Source: Paraburkholderia sp. PGU19
GTDB taxonomy: Bacteria > Pseudomonadota > Gammaproteobacteria > Burkholderiales > Burkholderiaceae
Direction: 5' to 3'
NCBI RefSeq assembly: GCF_013426915.1
Contig: NZ_AP023179.1
Coordinates: forward strand, 1,364,001-1,428,000
Length of the DNA: 64,000 nt
The translations under genes and the position numbers were made by a program. The notes under the pieces were generated by a model that was not told where the DNA came from, did no database searches, and saw only the letters and a list, made by a program, of their open reading frames with translations. This document shows positions 27,467 through 37,239 of this stretch, in pieces. Numbering within the stretch: position 1 is the stretch's first letter; each line of letters starts with the position of its first letter.

Positions 27467-30400
27467 ATGTCGAATGTACCCAAAAGCTCCGCTGGAGCCG
27501 ATACGAAAAACGCGGCTGACGCTGCCGCGAAAGACGCTGCGAGCCCCGCGCCGCGCGGCCATCAGGACGCGACGCGTGACGCGCGCGGTGACGCTTCGCG
27601 TCGTGACGTTTCCGTGAATGTTGCGAATGCGCCGCGTTCGGGCGCTTCCGCGCACGGTGACGCGAATAAACAGCAAGGCGCAAACGCAGCGAAAAGCGGT
27701 GCGCGCGGGCCACAGAACGACGCGCCGAACCGGCAGCGGGACCAGCAGGGCAAGCGTGGACGGGATCAGACAGGTGGCGCCCGCCAGCAACAAGCGCCGC
27801 GTACTCAAGGCAACCCGCCGCTCGACTCGCAAGCCAAACCGCAAGGCAACCCACGCGCCGGCAGCGAGCCGGGCGGAGAAAAACAGCGCAATGCGTCGCG
27901 GGAGCCGGGCGCCGGGAAGCAGCGCGACACGCCGCGCGAGCCGGGTGGAGAAAATCAGCGCAACACGCCGCGCGAGCCGCGCAAGCCCGCGCGCGTCGTC
28001 GTGCCGAATCCCATTCCGCCCATCACGTTCCCCGAGGCGCTGCCCGTCTCGGGCCGACGCGAGGAAATCGCGCGTGCGATCGCGGGCCACCAGGTCGTGA
28101 TCGTCAGCGGCGAGACGGGCTCGGGCAAGACGACACAATTGCCGAAAATCTGTCTCGCGCTCGGACGCGGGCTCGGCGCGGGCGGCAACGGGCTGATCGG
28201 TCACACGCAGCCGCGCCGGATCGCGGCATCGGCGACGGGCCGGCGCATCGCCGAGGAACTCGGCACGCCGTTCGGCGAAGTGGTCGGCTACAAGGTGCGT
28301 TTCACCGACAATCTCGCGCCCGGTGCGTCCGTCAAGCTGATGACGGACGGCATTCTGCTCGCGGAAACGCAGACCGACCCGCTGCTGAAGGCGTACGACA
28401 CGCTGATCATCGACGAAGCGCACGAGCGCAGCCTGAACATCGATTTCCTGCTCGGCTATCTGAAAGAGATTTTGCCGAAGCGCCCCGATCTGAAGCTGAT
28501 CGTGACGTCCGCAACCATCGATGCCGATCGCTTCGCGCGTCATTTCGGCTCCGAAGAAAAACCGGCGCCTGTGATCGAGGTGAGCGGCCGTCTGTATCCC
28601 GTCGAGGTCCGCTATCGTCCCGTCGCGGAAGATTCGCCGGCGGTGAAATCTGCGGAAGGCAATGCGGGCCGGGAGCGTGGCGATCGCCCGAAAACACAGC
28701 GGGAAACCGACCGCGATCTGATGGACGCGATCGTCGAAGCCGCCGACGAACTGTGCCGCGAAGGCCCCGGCGACGTGCTCGTGTTCCTGCCCGGCGAGCG
28801 CGAGATTCGCGATGCGGCCGAAGCGCTGCGCAAGCACCATCCGCCGCACACGGAGATATTGCCGCTGTTCGCGCGGCTGTCGGCGGCTGAGCAGGAACGC
28901 GTATTCCGTCCGTCGAACGCGCGGCGCATCGTGCTCGCGACCAACGTCGCCGAAACCTCGCTGACGGTGCCGGGCATCCGCTACGTGGTCGACACGGGCC
29001 TCGCGCGTGTGAAGCGCTACTCGTATCGCAACAAGGTCGAGCAGTTGCAGGTCGAATCGATTTCGCAGGCGGCGGCGAACCAGCGGGCAGGGCGTTGCGG
29101 CCGCGTCGCTGACGGCATCTGCATTCGTCTTTACGAGGAAACCGATTTCCAGGGGCGCGTGCGCTTCACGGACCCGGAGATTCTGCGGTCGTCGCTTGCG
29201 TCCGTCATTCTGCGGATGAAGTCGCTGCATCTGACGGCGATCGAAACCTTCCCGTTCATCGAGCCGCCGCCAGGCCGCGCGATCGCCGACGGTTATCAAC
29301 TGCTGAACGAACTCGGCGCCGTCGACGACGACAACGCGCTGACGCCGCTCGGCCGCGAACTCGCGCGCCTGCCGCTCGATCCGCGCGTCGGCCGGATGAT
29401 TCTCGGCGCGCGCGACCAGCAGGCGCTGCGCGAAGTGCTGATCATCGCGAGTGCGCTGTCCGTGCAGGACCCGCGCGACCGTCCCATCGACGCGCAGGAA
29501 CAAGCAGACCAGGCGCACCGCAAGTTCGCCGACGAGCGCTCTGAGTTTCTGCAATGGCTGAAAATCTGGGCGTGGTTCGAAGAGGCCATCGCGCACAAGA
29601 AGTCGAACCGGCAGTTGACCGATGCGTGCAAGCAGAACTTCCTGTCGCATTTGCGTCTGCGCGAATGGCGCGACGTGCATTCGCAACTGCTGACGGTGGT
29701 TCGCGAACACGGCTGGCGCGTGAACGACAGCGAAGCGACCTTCGAGCAGATTCATCTCGCGCTCCTGACGGGCCTGCTCGGCAATATCGGTCTGAAGGCC
29801 GACGACGAGCCGTACTATCTCGGCGCGCGGAGCATCAAGTTTTATCTGTGGCCCGGCTCGGCGCTCGTGAAGAAGGCGGGCAAGTGGGTGATAGCGGCGG
29901 AGCTCGTCGAGACGAGCCGGCTCTACGCGCGCTGCATCGCGAAGATCGAGCCGGAGTGGATCGAGCGCGTCGGCGCGCATCTGTTGAAGAAGTCGCTCTC
30001 CGAGCCGCACTGGGAAAAGCGTGCGGCGCAGGTTTCAGCGTTCGAGCGCGCTGTGCTGTACGGCTTGCCTGTGTATCACCGGCGGCGCGTCAGTTTCGGC
30101 AAGCAGGACCCGGCGCGAGCGAGAGAACTGTTCATCCGCGGCGCGCTGGTTGAAGGCGAGTTCGACACGAAGCTCGCGTTCTTCGCGCACAACCGCAAGC
30201 TGCTCGCCGATATCGAACAGCTCGAGCACAAGTCGCGTCGCCAGGACGTTCTAGTCGACGACGAACTGATCTACGCGTTCTACGATCAGGCTGTGCCGAA
30301 CGGTATCCATACGGGCGCCGCGTTCGAGCGCTGGTATCGCGATGAAGTGAAGAAGAGCGGGCAGCAGGAAGACAAGCTGCGCCTGCTGTATCTGTCGCGC

Positions 30401-31993
30401 GACGATCTGATGCGTCACGAGGCGGCGGGCGTCACGACCGACCTGTTCCCGAAACGGATGACGATGGCGGGCGTGGACATGACGCTGACCTATCACTTCG
30501 AGCCGGGTTCGCCGCGCGATGGCGTGACGCTCGCCGTGCCGCTGTACGCGCTGAATCAGGTGGACGCGCGGCGTGTCGAGTGGCTCGTGCCCGGCATGCT
30601 GAAGGAAAAGACGCAACTGCTGCTCAAATCGTTGCCGCAGAAGCTGCGCCGTCACGTCGTGCCGTTGCCGGAGTACGCGGCGGGTTTCGTCGAGCGGCAC
30701 AGCGGGCCTAAATTCGGCGCGGGCGGACTGCTCGACACGGTGATCGCCGATGTCCGCGAGCAGACGCAGGTCGCGACGAAGCAGTCGGACTACAAGCTCG
30801 AAACGCTCGCGCCGCACCTGTTCATGAACTTCAAGGTGATCGACGAGCACGGCCGGCAGCTCGCGATGGGCCGCAATCTCGCGCAGCTGCGCGCGGAACT
30901 GGGCGGCCAGGCGCAACAGCAGTTCCAGAAAATCGCGTCGAGCGCGGCGGGTGCGGCGCTCGCGAATGCGGGCTCGGGCGGCAGCGATGCCGCTGCGCGC
31001 GGAGCAATAGGGGGCACGGCGGGCGGCACCGCAGGCGGGGCGGCGCGTGGCGCGAGTGGGGCGAGCGGCGGTGCGCGTGGCGCCTCAGCCGCGCCGCACA
31101 CGCCCGCTGCAGGCGAAGGGGCGGCCGCGCCGGCGACAGCCCTCTACGAAAACCTGACGACGTGGAACTTCGGCAAGCTCCCCGAGCTTCTCGAAATCCG
31201 GCGCGGCGGACATACGCTGTTCGGTTATCCGGCGCTCGTCGATCGCGGCACGCATTGCGACGTCGAAGTGTTCGATTCGCCGGACGAGGCCGCGCGTATC
31301 CATCGCGCGGGCTTGCGGCGCTTGTTCGCGCTGCAGTTGCGCGAGCCGATCAAATACCTCGAAAAGAATCTGCCGGGCTTGCGCGAAATGGCGATGCAGT
31401 TCATGCCGCGCGGCACGCAGGAGGAACTGCGCGATCAACTGATCGACACCGCGCTCGACCGCGCGTGCCTGCAAGACCCGCTGCCCGACGACGACGCGAG
31501 CTTCCACGCGCGCAAGGACGAAGGCCGCAGCCGGCTGACGTTGCTCGCGCAAGAGATTGCCCGCCTTGGCGGACAGATTCTTGGCGAGTATTCGGCCGTC
31601 GTGAAGAAACTCGCGCAGGCGAAACCGTTCGCCGCTGCTTTTGCCGACATGCAGAACCAGTTGGACGCGCTGATCGGCAAACGCTTTATCGTCGATACGC
31701 CGTACGCTCAGTTGACGCATTTCCCGCGCTATCTGAAGGGCATTGCGCTGCGCATCGACAAACTGAAAGCGGACTCGGCACGCGACGCGCGTCAGTTCGC
31801 AGAGTTTCAGCCGCTCGCGCAGAACTACCAGCGAGCGCTCGCGCAGCGCGGCGGCGTGCCGGATGCCCGGCTTGCCGAGTTCCGCTGGCTGCTGGAGGAA
31901 CTGCGTGTGTCGCTGTTCGCGCAGGAACTGCGCACGCCGATGCCTGTTTCCGTCAAGCGTCTCTACAAGGTGTGGGAGTCGATGCAGCGGTGA
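27467..31993 (+). CDS. hrpA: ATP-dependent RNA helicase HrpA
   Basis: This is a 1508-residue DEAH-box helicase. Walker A is GETGSGKTTQLPK (near residue 215), the DEAH box is IIDEAHERS, motif III is SATIDADRFARHFG and motif VI is in QRAGRCGRVADG. The HA2, OB-fold and DUF3418-type C-terminal regions follow. E. coli HrpA has 1300 residues. The excess is an N-terminal charged and Ala/Gly/Gln-rich tail (about 190 residues, with REPGGExQRNTPREP-like repeats) and a Gly/Ala-rich insert at about residues 1160-1220. It acts on RNA-protein complexes and stalled ribosomes. The ATG has no Shine-Dalgarno sequence. Confidence 0.93.
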   Translation: MSNVPKSSAGADTKNAADAAAKDAASPAPRGHQDATRDARGDASRRDVSVNVANAPRSGASAHGDANKQQGANAAKSGARGPQNDAPNRQRDQQGKRGRDQTGGARQQQAPRTQGNPPLDSQAKPQGNPRAGSEPGGEKQRNASREPGAGKQRDTPREPGGENQRNTPREPRKPARVVVPNPIPPITFPEALPVSGRREEIARAIAGHQVVIVSGETGSGKTTQLPKICLALGRGLGAGGNGLIGHTQPRRIAASATGRRIAEELGTPFGEVVGYKVRFTDNLAPGASVKLMTDGILLAETQTDPLLKAYDTLIIDEAHERSLNIDFLLGYLKEILPKRPDLKLIVTSATIDADRFARHFGSEEKPAPVIEVSGRLYPVEVRYRPVAEDSPAVKSAEGNAGRERGDRPKTQRETDRDLMDAIVEAADELCREGPGDVLVFLPGEREIRDAAEALRKHHPPHTEILPLFARLSAAEQERVFRPSNARRIVLATNVAETSLTVPGIRYVVDTGLARVKRYSYRNKVEQLQVESISQAAANQRAGRCGRVADGICIRLYEETDFQGRVRFTDPEILRSSLASVILRMKSLHLTAIETFPFIEPPPGRAIADGYQLLNELGAVDDDNALTPLGRELARLPLDPRVGRMILGARDQQALREVLIIASALSVQDPRDRPIDAQEQADQAHRKFADERSEFLQWLKIWAWFEEAIAHKKSNRQLTDACKQNFLSHLRLREWRDVHSQLLTVVREHGWRVNDSEATFEQIHLALLTGLLGNIGLKADDEPYYLGARSIKFYLWPGSALVKKAGKWVIAAELVETSRLYARCIAKIEPEWIERVGAHLLKKSLSEPHWEKRAAQVSAFERAVLYGLPVYHRRRVSFGKQDPARARELFIRGALVEGEFDTKLAFFAHNRKLLADIEQLEHKSRRQDVLVDDELIYAFYDQAVPNGIHTGAAFERWYRDEVKKSGQQEDKLRLLYLSRDDLMRHEAAGVTTDLFPKRMTMAGVDMTLTYHFEPGSPRDGVTLAVPLYALNQVDARRVEWLVPGMLKEKTQLLLKSLPQKLRRHVVPLPEYAAGFVERHSGPKFGAGGLLDTVIADVREQTQVATKQSDYKLETLAPHLFMNFKVIDEHGRQLAMGRNLAQLRAELGGQAQQQFQKIASSAAGAALANAGSGGSDAAARGAIGGTAGGTAGGAARGASGASGGARGASAAPHTPAAGEGAAAPATALYENLTTWNFGKLPELLEIRRGGHTLFGYPALVDRGTHCDVEVFDSPDEAARIHRAGLRRLFALQLREPIKYLEKNLPGLREMAMQFMPRGTQEELRDQLIDTALDRACLQDPLPDDDASFHARKDEGRSRLTLLAQEIARLGGQILGEYSAVVKKLAQAKPFAAAFADMQNQLDALIGKRFIVDTPYAQLTHFPRYLKGIALRIDKLKADSARDARQFAEFQPLAQNYQRALAQRGGVPDARLAEFRWLLEELRVSLFAQELRTPMPVSVKRLYKVWESMQR

Positions 31994-31999
31994 CCGATT

Positions 32000-32030
32000 C
32001 GGGCGCGCTTCGCCAGGCGCGCCCGGTTTT
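32000..32030 (+). terminator. Rho-independent terminator of hrpA
   Basis: The stem CGGGCGCG(C)/(G)CGCGCCCG is followed by GTTTT, directly after the hrpA stop codon at 31993. Confidence 0.75.
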
Positions 32031-32150
32031 GCCGCTATCAGCAATACGTCGCAATCCGCAGATGCGGCCTGACGCCGCGTGCTCAGCGCGTCGCACGCGG
32101 AACTCACACCCTGTGATTTTTTCGCTGCTGTGCGCGAATCGCGCAGCGTG

Positions 32151-33533
32151 TTACCAGTGCATGCCGGCCCCGATCGACCCGCCCAGTTCGCCACGCGTGC
32201 TCGCCGTACCCTGCAGCTTGTAGGCCCATTTGCCCGAGTCCGAGAGTTTCGATACGCCGAGCGCCATCGCCGACTGGCCGCCATACGTGCCGGCCGCCAT
32301 CGCGACCATCCCGCGCCCCGGCAGCACGGCTTGCGGCAGGCCCGCCATCGCGATCGCCGCTGCGGCGCCCCCATAGCCGTCTTTGCGCGCCGATCGGACC
32401 TGGTCGTCGGTATAGGCTTTCGCCTGGCCGACCGCGCCGCTCAAACCCTGATTCAGCTGGTTCACGTTGACGGCATCCGTGCCCTGAGCGCCCGCCGCGA
32501 CGTTCGCGATCTGCCGTTCCTGTCCCGACGCGCCGACGGAGACCGTGTTCGAGCGATCGGCGACCGAGCCCTGACCGAGCGCCACCGAATTGTCCGCGCT
32601 TGCGTTCGAGCCGGCGCCGAGCGCGACGGCATTGGTGCCGCCCGCCTGCGCATTCGCGCCCGCTGCGATCGAGTGCACGCCGCTTGCTTGCGCCGGCTCG
32701 GTAGCGGGCGAGCCCTCGGCGCTGAACATCGGGTTCGACGTGTTGACGGTGATGTTGCCGACGGCATTGCCGAGCATCGCGGACAACTGGCCGAGGTTCA
32801 CGGCGTCGTGCGTGTCGACGGCATCGGCAACGTTGCCAATCCGCGTGCCGCCGTTCGCCGGATCACCTTGCAACGTGATGCTGTCATGATTGATCGACCC
32901 GTCCGGGTTGCGGTCGTACATCACGGCGCCATCGATCTTGCTCGCCACCGCCTTCAGTTGCGCGACGTTCACGGCGTCCTGGTCGACGCGGCCCGCCGCC
33001 ACGCCGCTGATCGTGCGATTGCCGACGTTGACCTCGCCAACAGAATTTTGCGGCGCGTCCAGCCCGAACGCGACGTAGCCCGTTTGCGCGCCGTACAGCG
33101 TCGCAGAGCCGAAACCGAGCGCCACGCTGTTGCTGAATGTCGCCATCGAATTGGCGCCCAGCGCGAGCGACTGGGCGGCGTTTGCCTGCGCGGTGTCGCC
33201 CAGCGAGGTCGCCGAGGCCGCCATCGCACGCGAATGCGCGCCGATAGCCGTGGCGTTGTTGATGCTCGCCGTCGATGTGTCGCCGACGGCCGTCGCATCC
33301 GCACCGGCAAACGACGTGTCTCCAAGCGCCACGCCAGTGGCGTCCACGGTGCTTGCGCCGTTGCCCATCGTGACGGCCGCATTGGCGTCAACCGTCGCGG
33401 ACAGCCACAAGAAACTCGCAAACGCCAACAGCGCGATGGTCGAAGTGCGTGCCGAACGCAGTACATTGCGGTCGTTCAATATGGCGCGACGGATTGCAGT
33501 TGATTCTTGCGCCATCTTATTCATTATTTTCAT
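32151..33533 (-). CDS. Trimeric autotransporter adhesin (YadA-like)
   Basis: This is a 460-residue secreted adhesin. The long signal peptide (about residues 20-53, with the hydrophobic part TIALLAFASFLWLSA and DANA-AV cleavage) is of the extended type. The head contains many left-handed repeats of the form xAxAxGxxxxA(S/T)xxNSVALGxG. Neck motifs (DAVNVAQLKAV, DAVNLGQLSAM, DAVNVNQLNQG) link short stalks, and the last 75 residues are the YadA anchor that forms the outer-membrane pore. It ends in MHW with the aromatic terminal residue. It is short for the family, so likely a compact surface adhesin. Confidence 0.93.
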   Translation of the reverse strand: MKIMNKMAQESTAIRRAILNDRNVLRSARTSTIALLAFASFLWLSATVDANAAVTMGNGASTVDATGVALGDTSFAGADATAVGDTSTASINNATAIGAHSRAMAASATSLGDTAQANAAQSLALGANSMATFSNSVALGFGSATLYGAQTGYVAFGLDAPQNSVGEVNVGNRTISGVAAGRVDQDAVNVAQLKAVASKIDGAVMYDRNPDGSINHDSITLQGDPANGGTRIGNVADAVDTHDAVNLGQLSAMLGNAVGNITVNTSNPMFSAEGSPATEPAQASGVHSIAAGANAQAGGTNAVALGAGSNASADNSVALGQGSVADRSNTVSVGASGQERQIANVAAGAQGTDAVNVNQLNQGLSGAVGQAKAYTDDQVRSARKDGYGGAAAAIAMAGLPQAVLPGRGMVAMAAGTYGGQSAMALGVSKLSDSGKWAYKLQGTASTRGELGGSIGAGMHW

Positions 33534-34056
33534 GCCTCAAACTCCGGTAAGACTGGACAGCAAATACTCGGAAACGCCGGACAAGACAAAGCATCGAAAC
33601 TGGCAAAACCCGCTTTCGTCACTGGGAAAGATGTTTGTCGCAGCGCGGACTTATTCAGTCCGTGCTGGCCGGCTCGTTTCCACATGCTGGCAAACGTCGA
33701 AGCGGGTGTTGCGTTCACGAATTCTTAAGGCGCGGAGTTTGATTCGATATGAGGTAATTCTTAATTAATAACGTTCGGAGATTTCGCTCCTAAATGGTGG
33801 AAACATGTGCTGGATAATCGCCGAATAATCTCGATTGATAATGTGGTCATATAGTGGCGTCTGATTCGTAAATGCGATAATCGTATCGATTCGGTACAAA
33901 AAATCGTGCGGCCTGGACAGCGGGCGTAGCCGCTCGCAACGCATTGCGCGCACCCTGCGGCACCGCGCCGCAACGTCTGCCTTTTCCCCGATCGAGGTCA
34001 ACCGAAGAGTCACGCAAACGTTCTACAATGGCGATTACCCCCTGATGTGAGTTTTC
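33534..34056. other. A/T-rich divergent region between adhesin and propeller genes
   Basis: No gene is supported here. The centre (about 33735-33900) is clearly richer in A and T than the rest of the window, with TTAATTAATAACG and several GATAAT repeats. This could hold promoters for both divergent genes, or a silencer-binding region. A CGGAG/CTCC hairpin around 33776 is short. The low GC alone does not prove transfer. Confidence 0.5.
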
Positions 34057-35070
34057 ATGCGCAAATTTTCCCTTCCCGGCCTGACCAGCACGTTTGCGGC
34101 AGGCGCGGCGCTCGTCGCGGCAGCAAGCTTCTTCTCCACGCCAGTTCTCGCCAACAACGTGATCGTGCTCAACTCCGGCGAAGCCACGCTGAGCCTGATC
34201 GACGAGTCGACACGTCAGGTGATCGACACGGTGCCGACCGGCAAGGAACCGCATCACCTGATGCCGACGCCGGACAATTCGTCGCTGATCGTCGCGAATT
34301 CGGTGTCGAACAATCTGATGTTCGTCGATCCGAAAACAGGCAAGCCGCAACGCTGGGTCGAGAACATCGAAGACCCGTATCAGATCGGTTTCTCGCCGGA
34401 TCGCAAGTGGCTCGTGACGACGGGCTTGCGCCTCGACCGCCTCGACATCTATCACTACGACGGCCACAACATGACGCTCGCGAGCCGCCTGCCGCTCGCC
34501 GTGATGCCGAGCCACATGGCGTTCACGAACGACAGCAAGACGGTGTTCGTCACGCTGCAGGTGTCGGGTGAACTCGCCGCCGTCGATCTCGCCACGCAGA
34601 CGGTCAAGTGGAAGATGAAAGTCGGCAAGGTGCCGGCCGGTCTGTGGATGACGCCGGGCGACAAATACCTGTTGATCGGCATGACGGGTGCGGACTATGT
34701 CGCCGTCGTCGACTGGCGCAATCAGAAGATCGTGAAGACGATCACGACGGGCAAGGGCGCGCACAACTTCCGCTCGCTCGCGGACGGCAAGCATGTGGCT
34801 GTGTCGAACCGCGTGGCCAGCACGATCAGCATCCTCGACGAAGACACGCTCACCAACGTCGGCGACATCACGGGCCTGATGCCGGGACCGGACGACATGG
34901 AACTTTCCGCCGACAAACGCTATCTGTGGGTAACGTTCCGTTTTGCGAAGCATGTCGGTGTCATCGACCTGACTACGCACAAGCTGATCCAGACGATCGC
35001 CGTCGGCCGTTCGCCGCACGGCATCTATTTCTTCAACCGCGCGCCCGTCACCGCGCCGAACGGGGCATGA
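34057..35070 (+). CDS. YVTN-type beta-propeller repeat protein, exported
   Basis: This is a 337-residue protein with a Sec signal peptide (MRKFSLPGLTSTFAAGAALV, cleaved after VLA). Repeats of about 42 residues follow, of the form xxxVxxxDxxTxxVxxTIxxGxxPHxxxxxxDxxxxxVxN, the pattern of YVTN-type seven-bladed propellers. It is periplasmic and without a lipobox. Function is unknown; relatives bind surfaces or partner with quinoproteins. No quinoprotein dehydrogenase lies nearby. Confidence 0.82.
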   Translation: MRKFSLPGLTSTFAAGAALVAAASFFSTPVLANNVIVLNSGEATLSLIDESTRQVIDTVPTGKEPHHLMPTPDNSSLIVANSVSNNLMFVDPKTGKPQRWVENIEDPYQIGFSPDRKWLVTTGLRLDRLDIYHYDGHNMTLASRLPLAVMPSHMAFTNDSKTVFVTLQVSGELAAVDLATQTVKWKMKVGKVPAGLWMTPGDKYLLIGMTGADYVAVVDWRNQKIVKTITTGKGAHNFRSLADGKHVAVSNRVASTISILDEDTLTNVGDITGLMPGPDDMELSADKRYLWVTFRFAKHVGVIDLTTHKLIQTIAVGRSPHGIYFFNRAPVTAPNGA

Positions 35071-35169
35071 TGATGCAGACGGCGTGCCTCGCCAGCGCGC
35101 CGTGAATTGCGCGGTAAAACGTATATTGAACCGCGCAGTGAAGCAGAACCGCGACGCATAAAGAGCACC

Positions 35170-36153
35170 ATGTTCCACCTGATCGCCTCCAGTCTCGATA
35201 GCTTCGTTTCTTCCGTCCAGACGCTGCTGTACGTCGACGTCGTGCAGCCGCTGCTGTTCCATTTCAACCTGATGGACTACGACGAGGACACGTACGACAG
35301 CCTGTACTGGGTGATCGTCGGCGTGCTGGAAGTTATCGCCATGTATGCGTTGCTGCGTCCGCTGGAAGCGCTGCGGCCCGTCGAGCAGTGGAAGGACCGC
35401 AAGGCGGTGCGCGTGGACGTGCTCTACACGTGGATCGCCAAGCTCGGCATTCTGAATCTGTTCTTCTTCTTCGCGCTGCAGCCGTTTTTCGACTCGGTGC
35501 AGGGCTGGCTGCGTTTGCAGGGCATCGCGAATATCGAACTCGACAATCTGTGGCCCGGTGTCACGACGCAGCCGTTCGTCACGTTCGTCATGTATCTGCT
35601 GGTGCTCGACTTCGCGGGCTACTGGTATCACCGCGGGCAGCACAGGATCGGTGTGTGGTGGGAACTGCACGCGGTGCATCACAGCCAGCAGCAGATGTCG
35701 CTGTGGGCCGACGACCGCAACCATCTGCTCGACGATCTGCTGCAAGCATGTTTCTTCGCCGTGATCGCGCTGTTCATCGGCGTGCCGCCGTCGCAGTTCG
35801 TCGTGCTCGTCGCGATCACGAATCTCGCGCAGAGCGTGCAGCACGCGAACATCCGTCTGCATTTCGGCTGGCTCGGCGAGCGCCTGCTCGTCAGTCCGAC
35901 CTTCCATCGCCGTCATCATGCAATCGGCTATGGTCATGAAGGGCTCAAGTACGGCTGCAATTTCGGTGTGCTTTTCCCGTGGTGGGACATGCTGTTCGGC
36001 AGCGCGTCGTGGAGCCGCGAAATGGAGCCGACGGGCATTCGCGATCAGCTCAGTGGCCGTCACTACGGCGAGGGTTTCTGGGCGCAACACTGGCTCGCAT
36101 TCGTGCGCATTGGACAGCGCATCGCTGGCAAGAAGCAGCGGGGCGCGGCGTAA
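35170..36153 (+). CDS. Sterol desaturase/fatty acid hydroxylase-family membrane protein
   Basis: This is a 327-residue inner-membrane protein with the three histidine clusters of the fatty acid hydroxylase superfamily: HRGQHR, HAVHHSQQ and HRRHH, plus a late HEG and HYGEGF. Several hydrophobic helices surround them. The clusters coordinate two irons and a lipid-modifying oxygenase role is expected. The substrate is unknown; bacteria usually lack sterols, so a fatty acid or hopanoid substrate is likely. ATG 35170 was chosen over an upstream ATG. An inverted repeat (TGCGCGGT, 14 nt, ACCGCGCA at 35108-35137) lies in the promoter region. Confidence 0.85.
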   Translation: MFHLIASSLDSFVSSVQTLLYVDVVQPLLFHFNLMDYDEDTYDSLYWVIVGVLEVIAMYALLRPLEALRPVEQWKDRKAVRVDVLYTWIAKLGILNLFFFFALQPFFDSVQGWLRLQGIANIELDNLWPGVTTQPFVTFVMYLLVLDFAGYWYHRGQHRIGVWWELHAVHHSQQQMSLWADDRNHLLDDLLQACFFAVIALFIGVPPSQFVVLVAITNLAQSVQHANIRLHFGWLGERLLVSPTFHRRHHAIGYGHEGLKYGCNFGVLFPWWDMLFGSASWSREMEPTGIRDQLSGRHYGEGFWAQHWLAFVRIGQRIAGKKQRGAA

Positions 36154-36368
36154 GCACGTTTTCGTTTGCGTTGTCGTTTCACCTTCGATGCCTCTTTCGG
36201 CCGGGCGCTCGCTTCTGATTATCACCGGCCGCGCAGCAACGCTCGCGCACTCGCTTGCACATTCACTGGTCAGCGCCGGCTTTCACTTTCGACGCTGACA
36301 CGCGGCGTGGTTTATCCTGTCCACGTTTCCTTCCTTTTCCTGCATTCCCATCACGTCATCGACTACGC

Positions 36369-37225
36369 ATGAATGATCTTCTGCGCTCGTTCGGGCGCGC
36401 GCTTTCTTCCGTGCTGCATCCACGCATGTTGTGGCTGACGTTCATGCCGTTCGCGGCAGCCACGATCGTCTGGGGCGTGGCGCTGTGGTTTTCCTGGCAG
36501 ACCCTGATCGGCGCGACGCGTAACTGGCTCGAAAGCTGGCCGCTCACGACCACGCTCTATGGGCTATTCGACTGGCTCGGTTTTTCGTCGCTGCATACGG
36601 CCGTGGCGCCTTTCATTGTGATTGCTGTCGCGATTCCGCTGATCGTCGTCACGGTGCTGCTGCTGATCGCAACGCTGTCGATGCCCGCCGTGATCAGGCA
36701 TCTGTCGAAGCGGCAGTTCGCCTCGCTGGAAATGCGGCACGGTGGCACGTTCGCCGGCAGCCTCGTGCATTCCATATGGACGACGCTCGTGTGCCTGCTG
36801 GTGCTCGTGATCACGCTGCCGCTGTGGCTGATTCCGCCGTTCTTCGCGCTGATTCCGCCGCTGCTGTGGGCTGGCTCACTTACCGCGTGATGACGTACGA
36901 CGCGCTGTCGCTGCACGCCAGCAGCGAAGAACGGCGCGCGCTGGTGCGCCAGCATCGCCTGCCGCTGCTGTTGATCGGCGTGGCGAGCGGGCTGCTCGGC
37001 TCGCTGCCCACGTTGATCTGGGCGTCGTCCGTGTGGCTGATCGTGCTGTTCCCTGTGATGACTGCCGTGACCATCTGGATCTATGCTTTTATCCTCGTGT
37101 TCACGGCGCTGTGGTTCGGCTACTACTGCCTGCGCGCGCTGCAGCGGATGCGCGCCGGCGAGCATGGCGGGAACGGTCACCATGGTCCCCACGGCGCGCG
37201 CGGCACAGCGCCTGTCTCCTACTGA
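36369..37225 (+). pseudogene. EI24-domain membrane protein, single-base frameshift
   Basis: The N-terminal part (from MNDLLRSFGRALSS) carries EI24/CysZ-family membrane helices up to PPLLWAGSLTA, where it meets a stop. The C-terminal part continues in another frame, with the family block GWLTYRVMTYDALSLHA. Adding one G to the run at 36869-36871 (TGTGGGCTGG to TGTGGGGCTGG) joins the two parts as LLW-GWLTYRVMTYDAL. The whole would be about 285 residues with five or six helices. This is a 1 bp deletion or a base-call error in a G run. EI24 members are of uncertain function. Confidence 0.8.
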
Positions 37226-37239
37226 TACAAGAGGCTTCA

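Noticed and set aside
27452..30010. An 852-codon open frame antisense to hrpA
   Set aside because: It mirrors the codon bias of hrpA and has no motifs.
32105..32150. Hairpin TGCGCG/CGCGCA near the adhesin 3' end as a terminator
   Set aside because: On the adhesin strand the following run is A, not T.
33847..36225. A 792-codon open frame antisense to the propeller and desaturase genes
   Set aside because: It is antisense to two genes with clear motifs, has no ribosome binding site and shows no family similarity.
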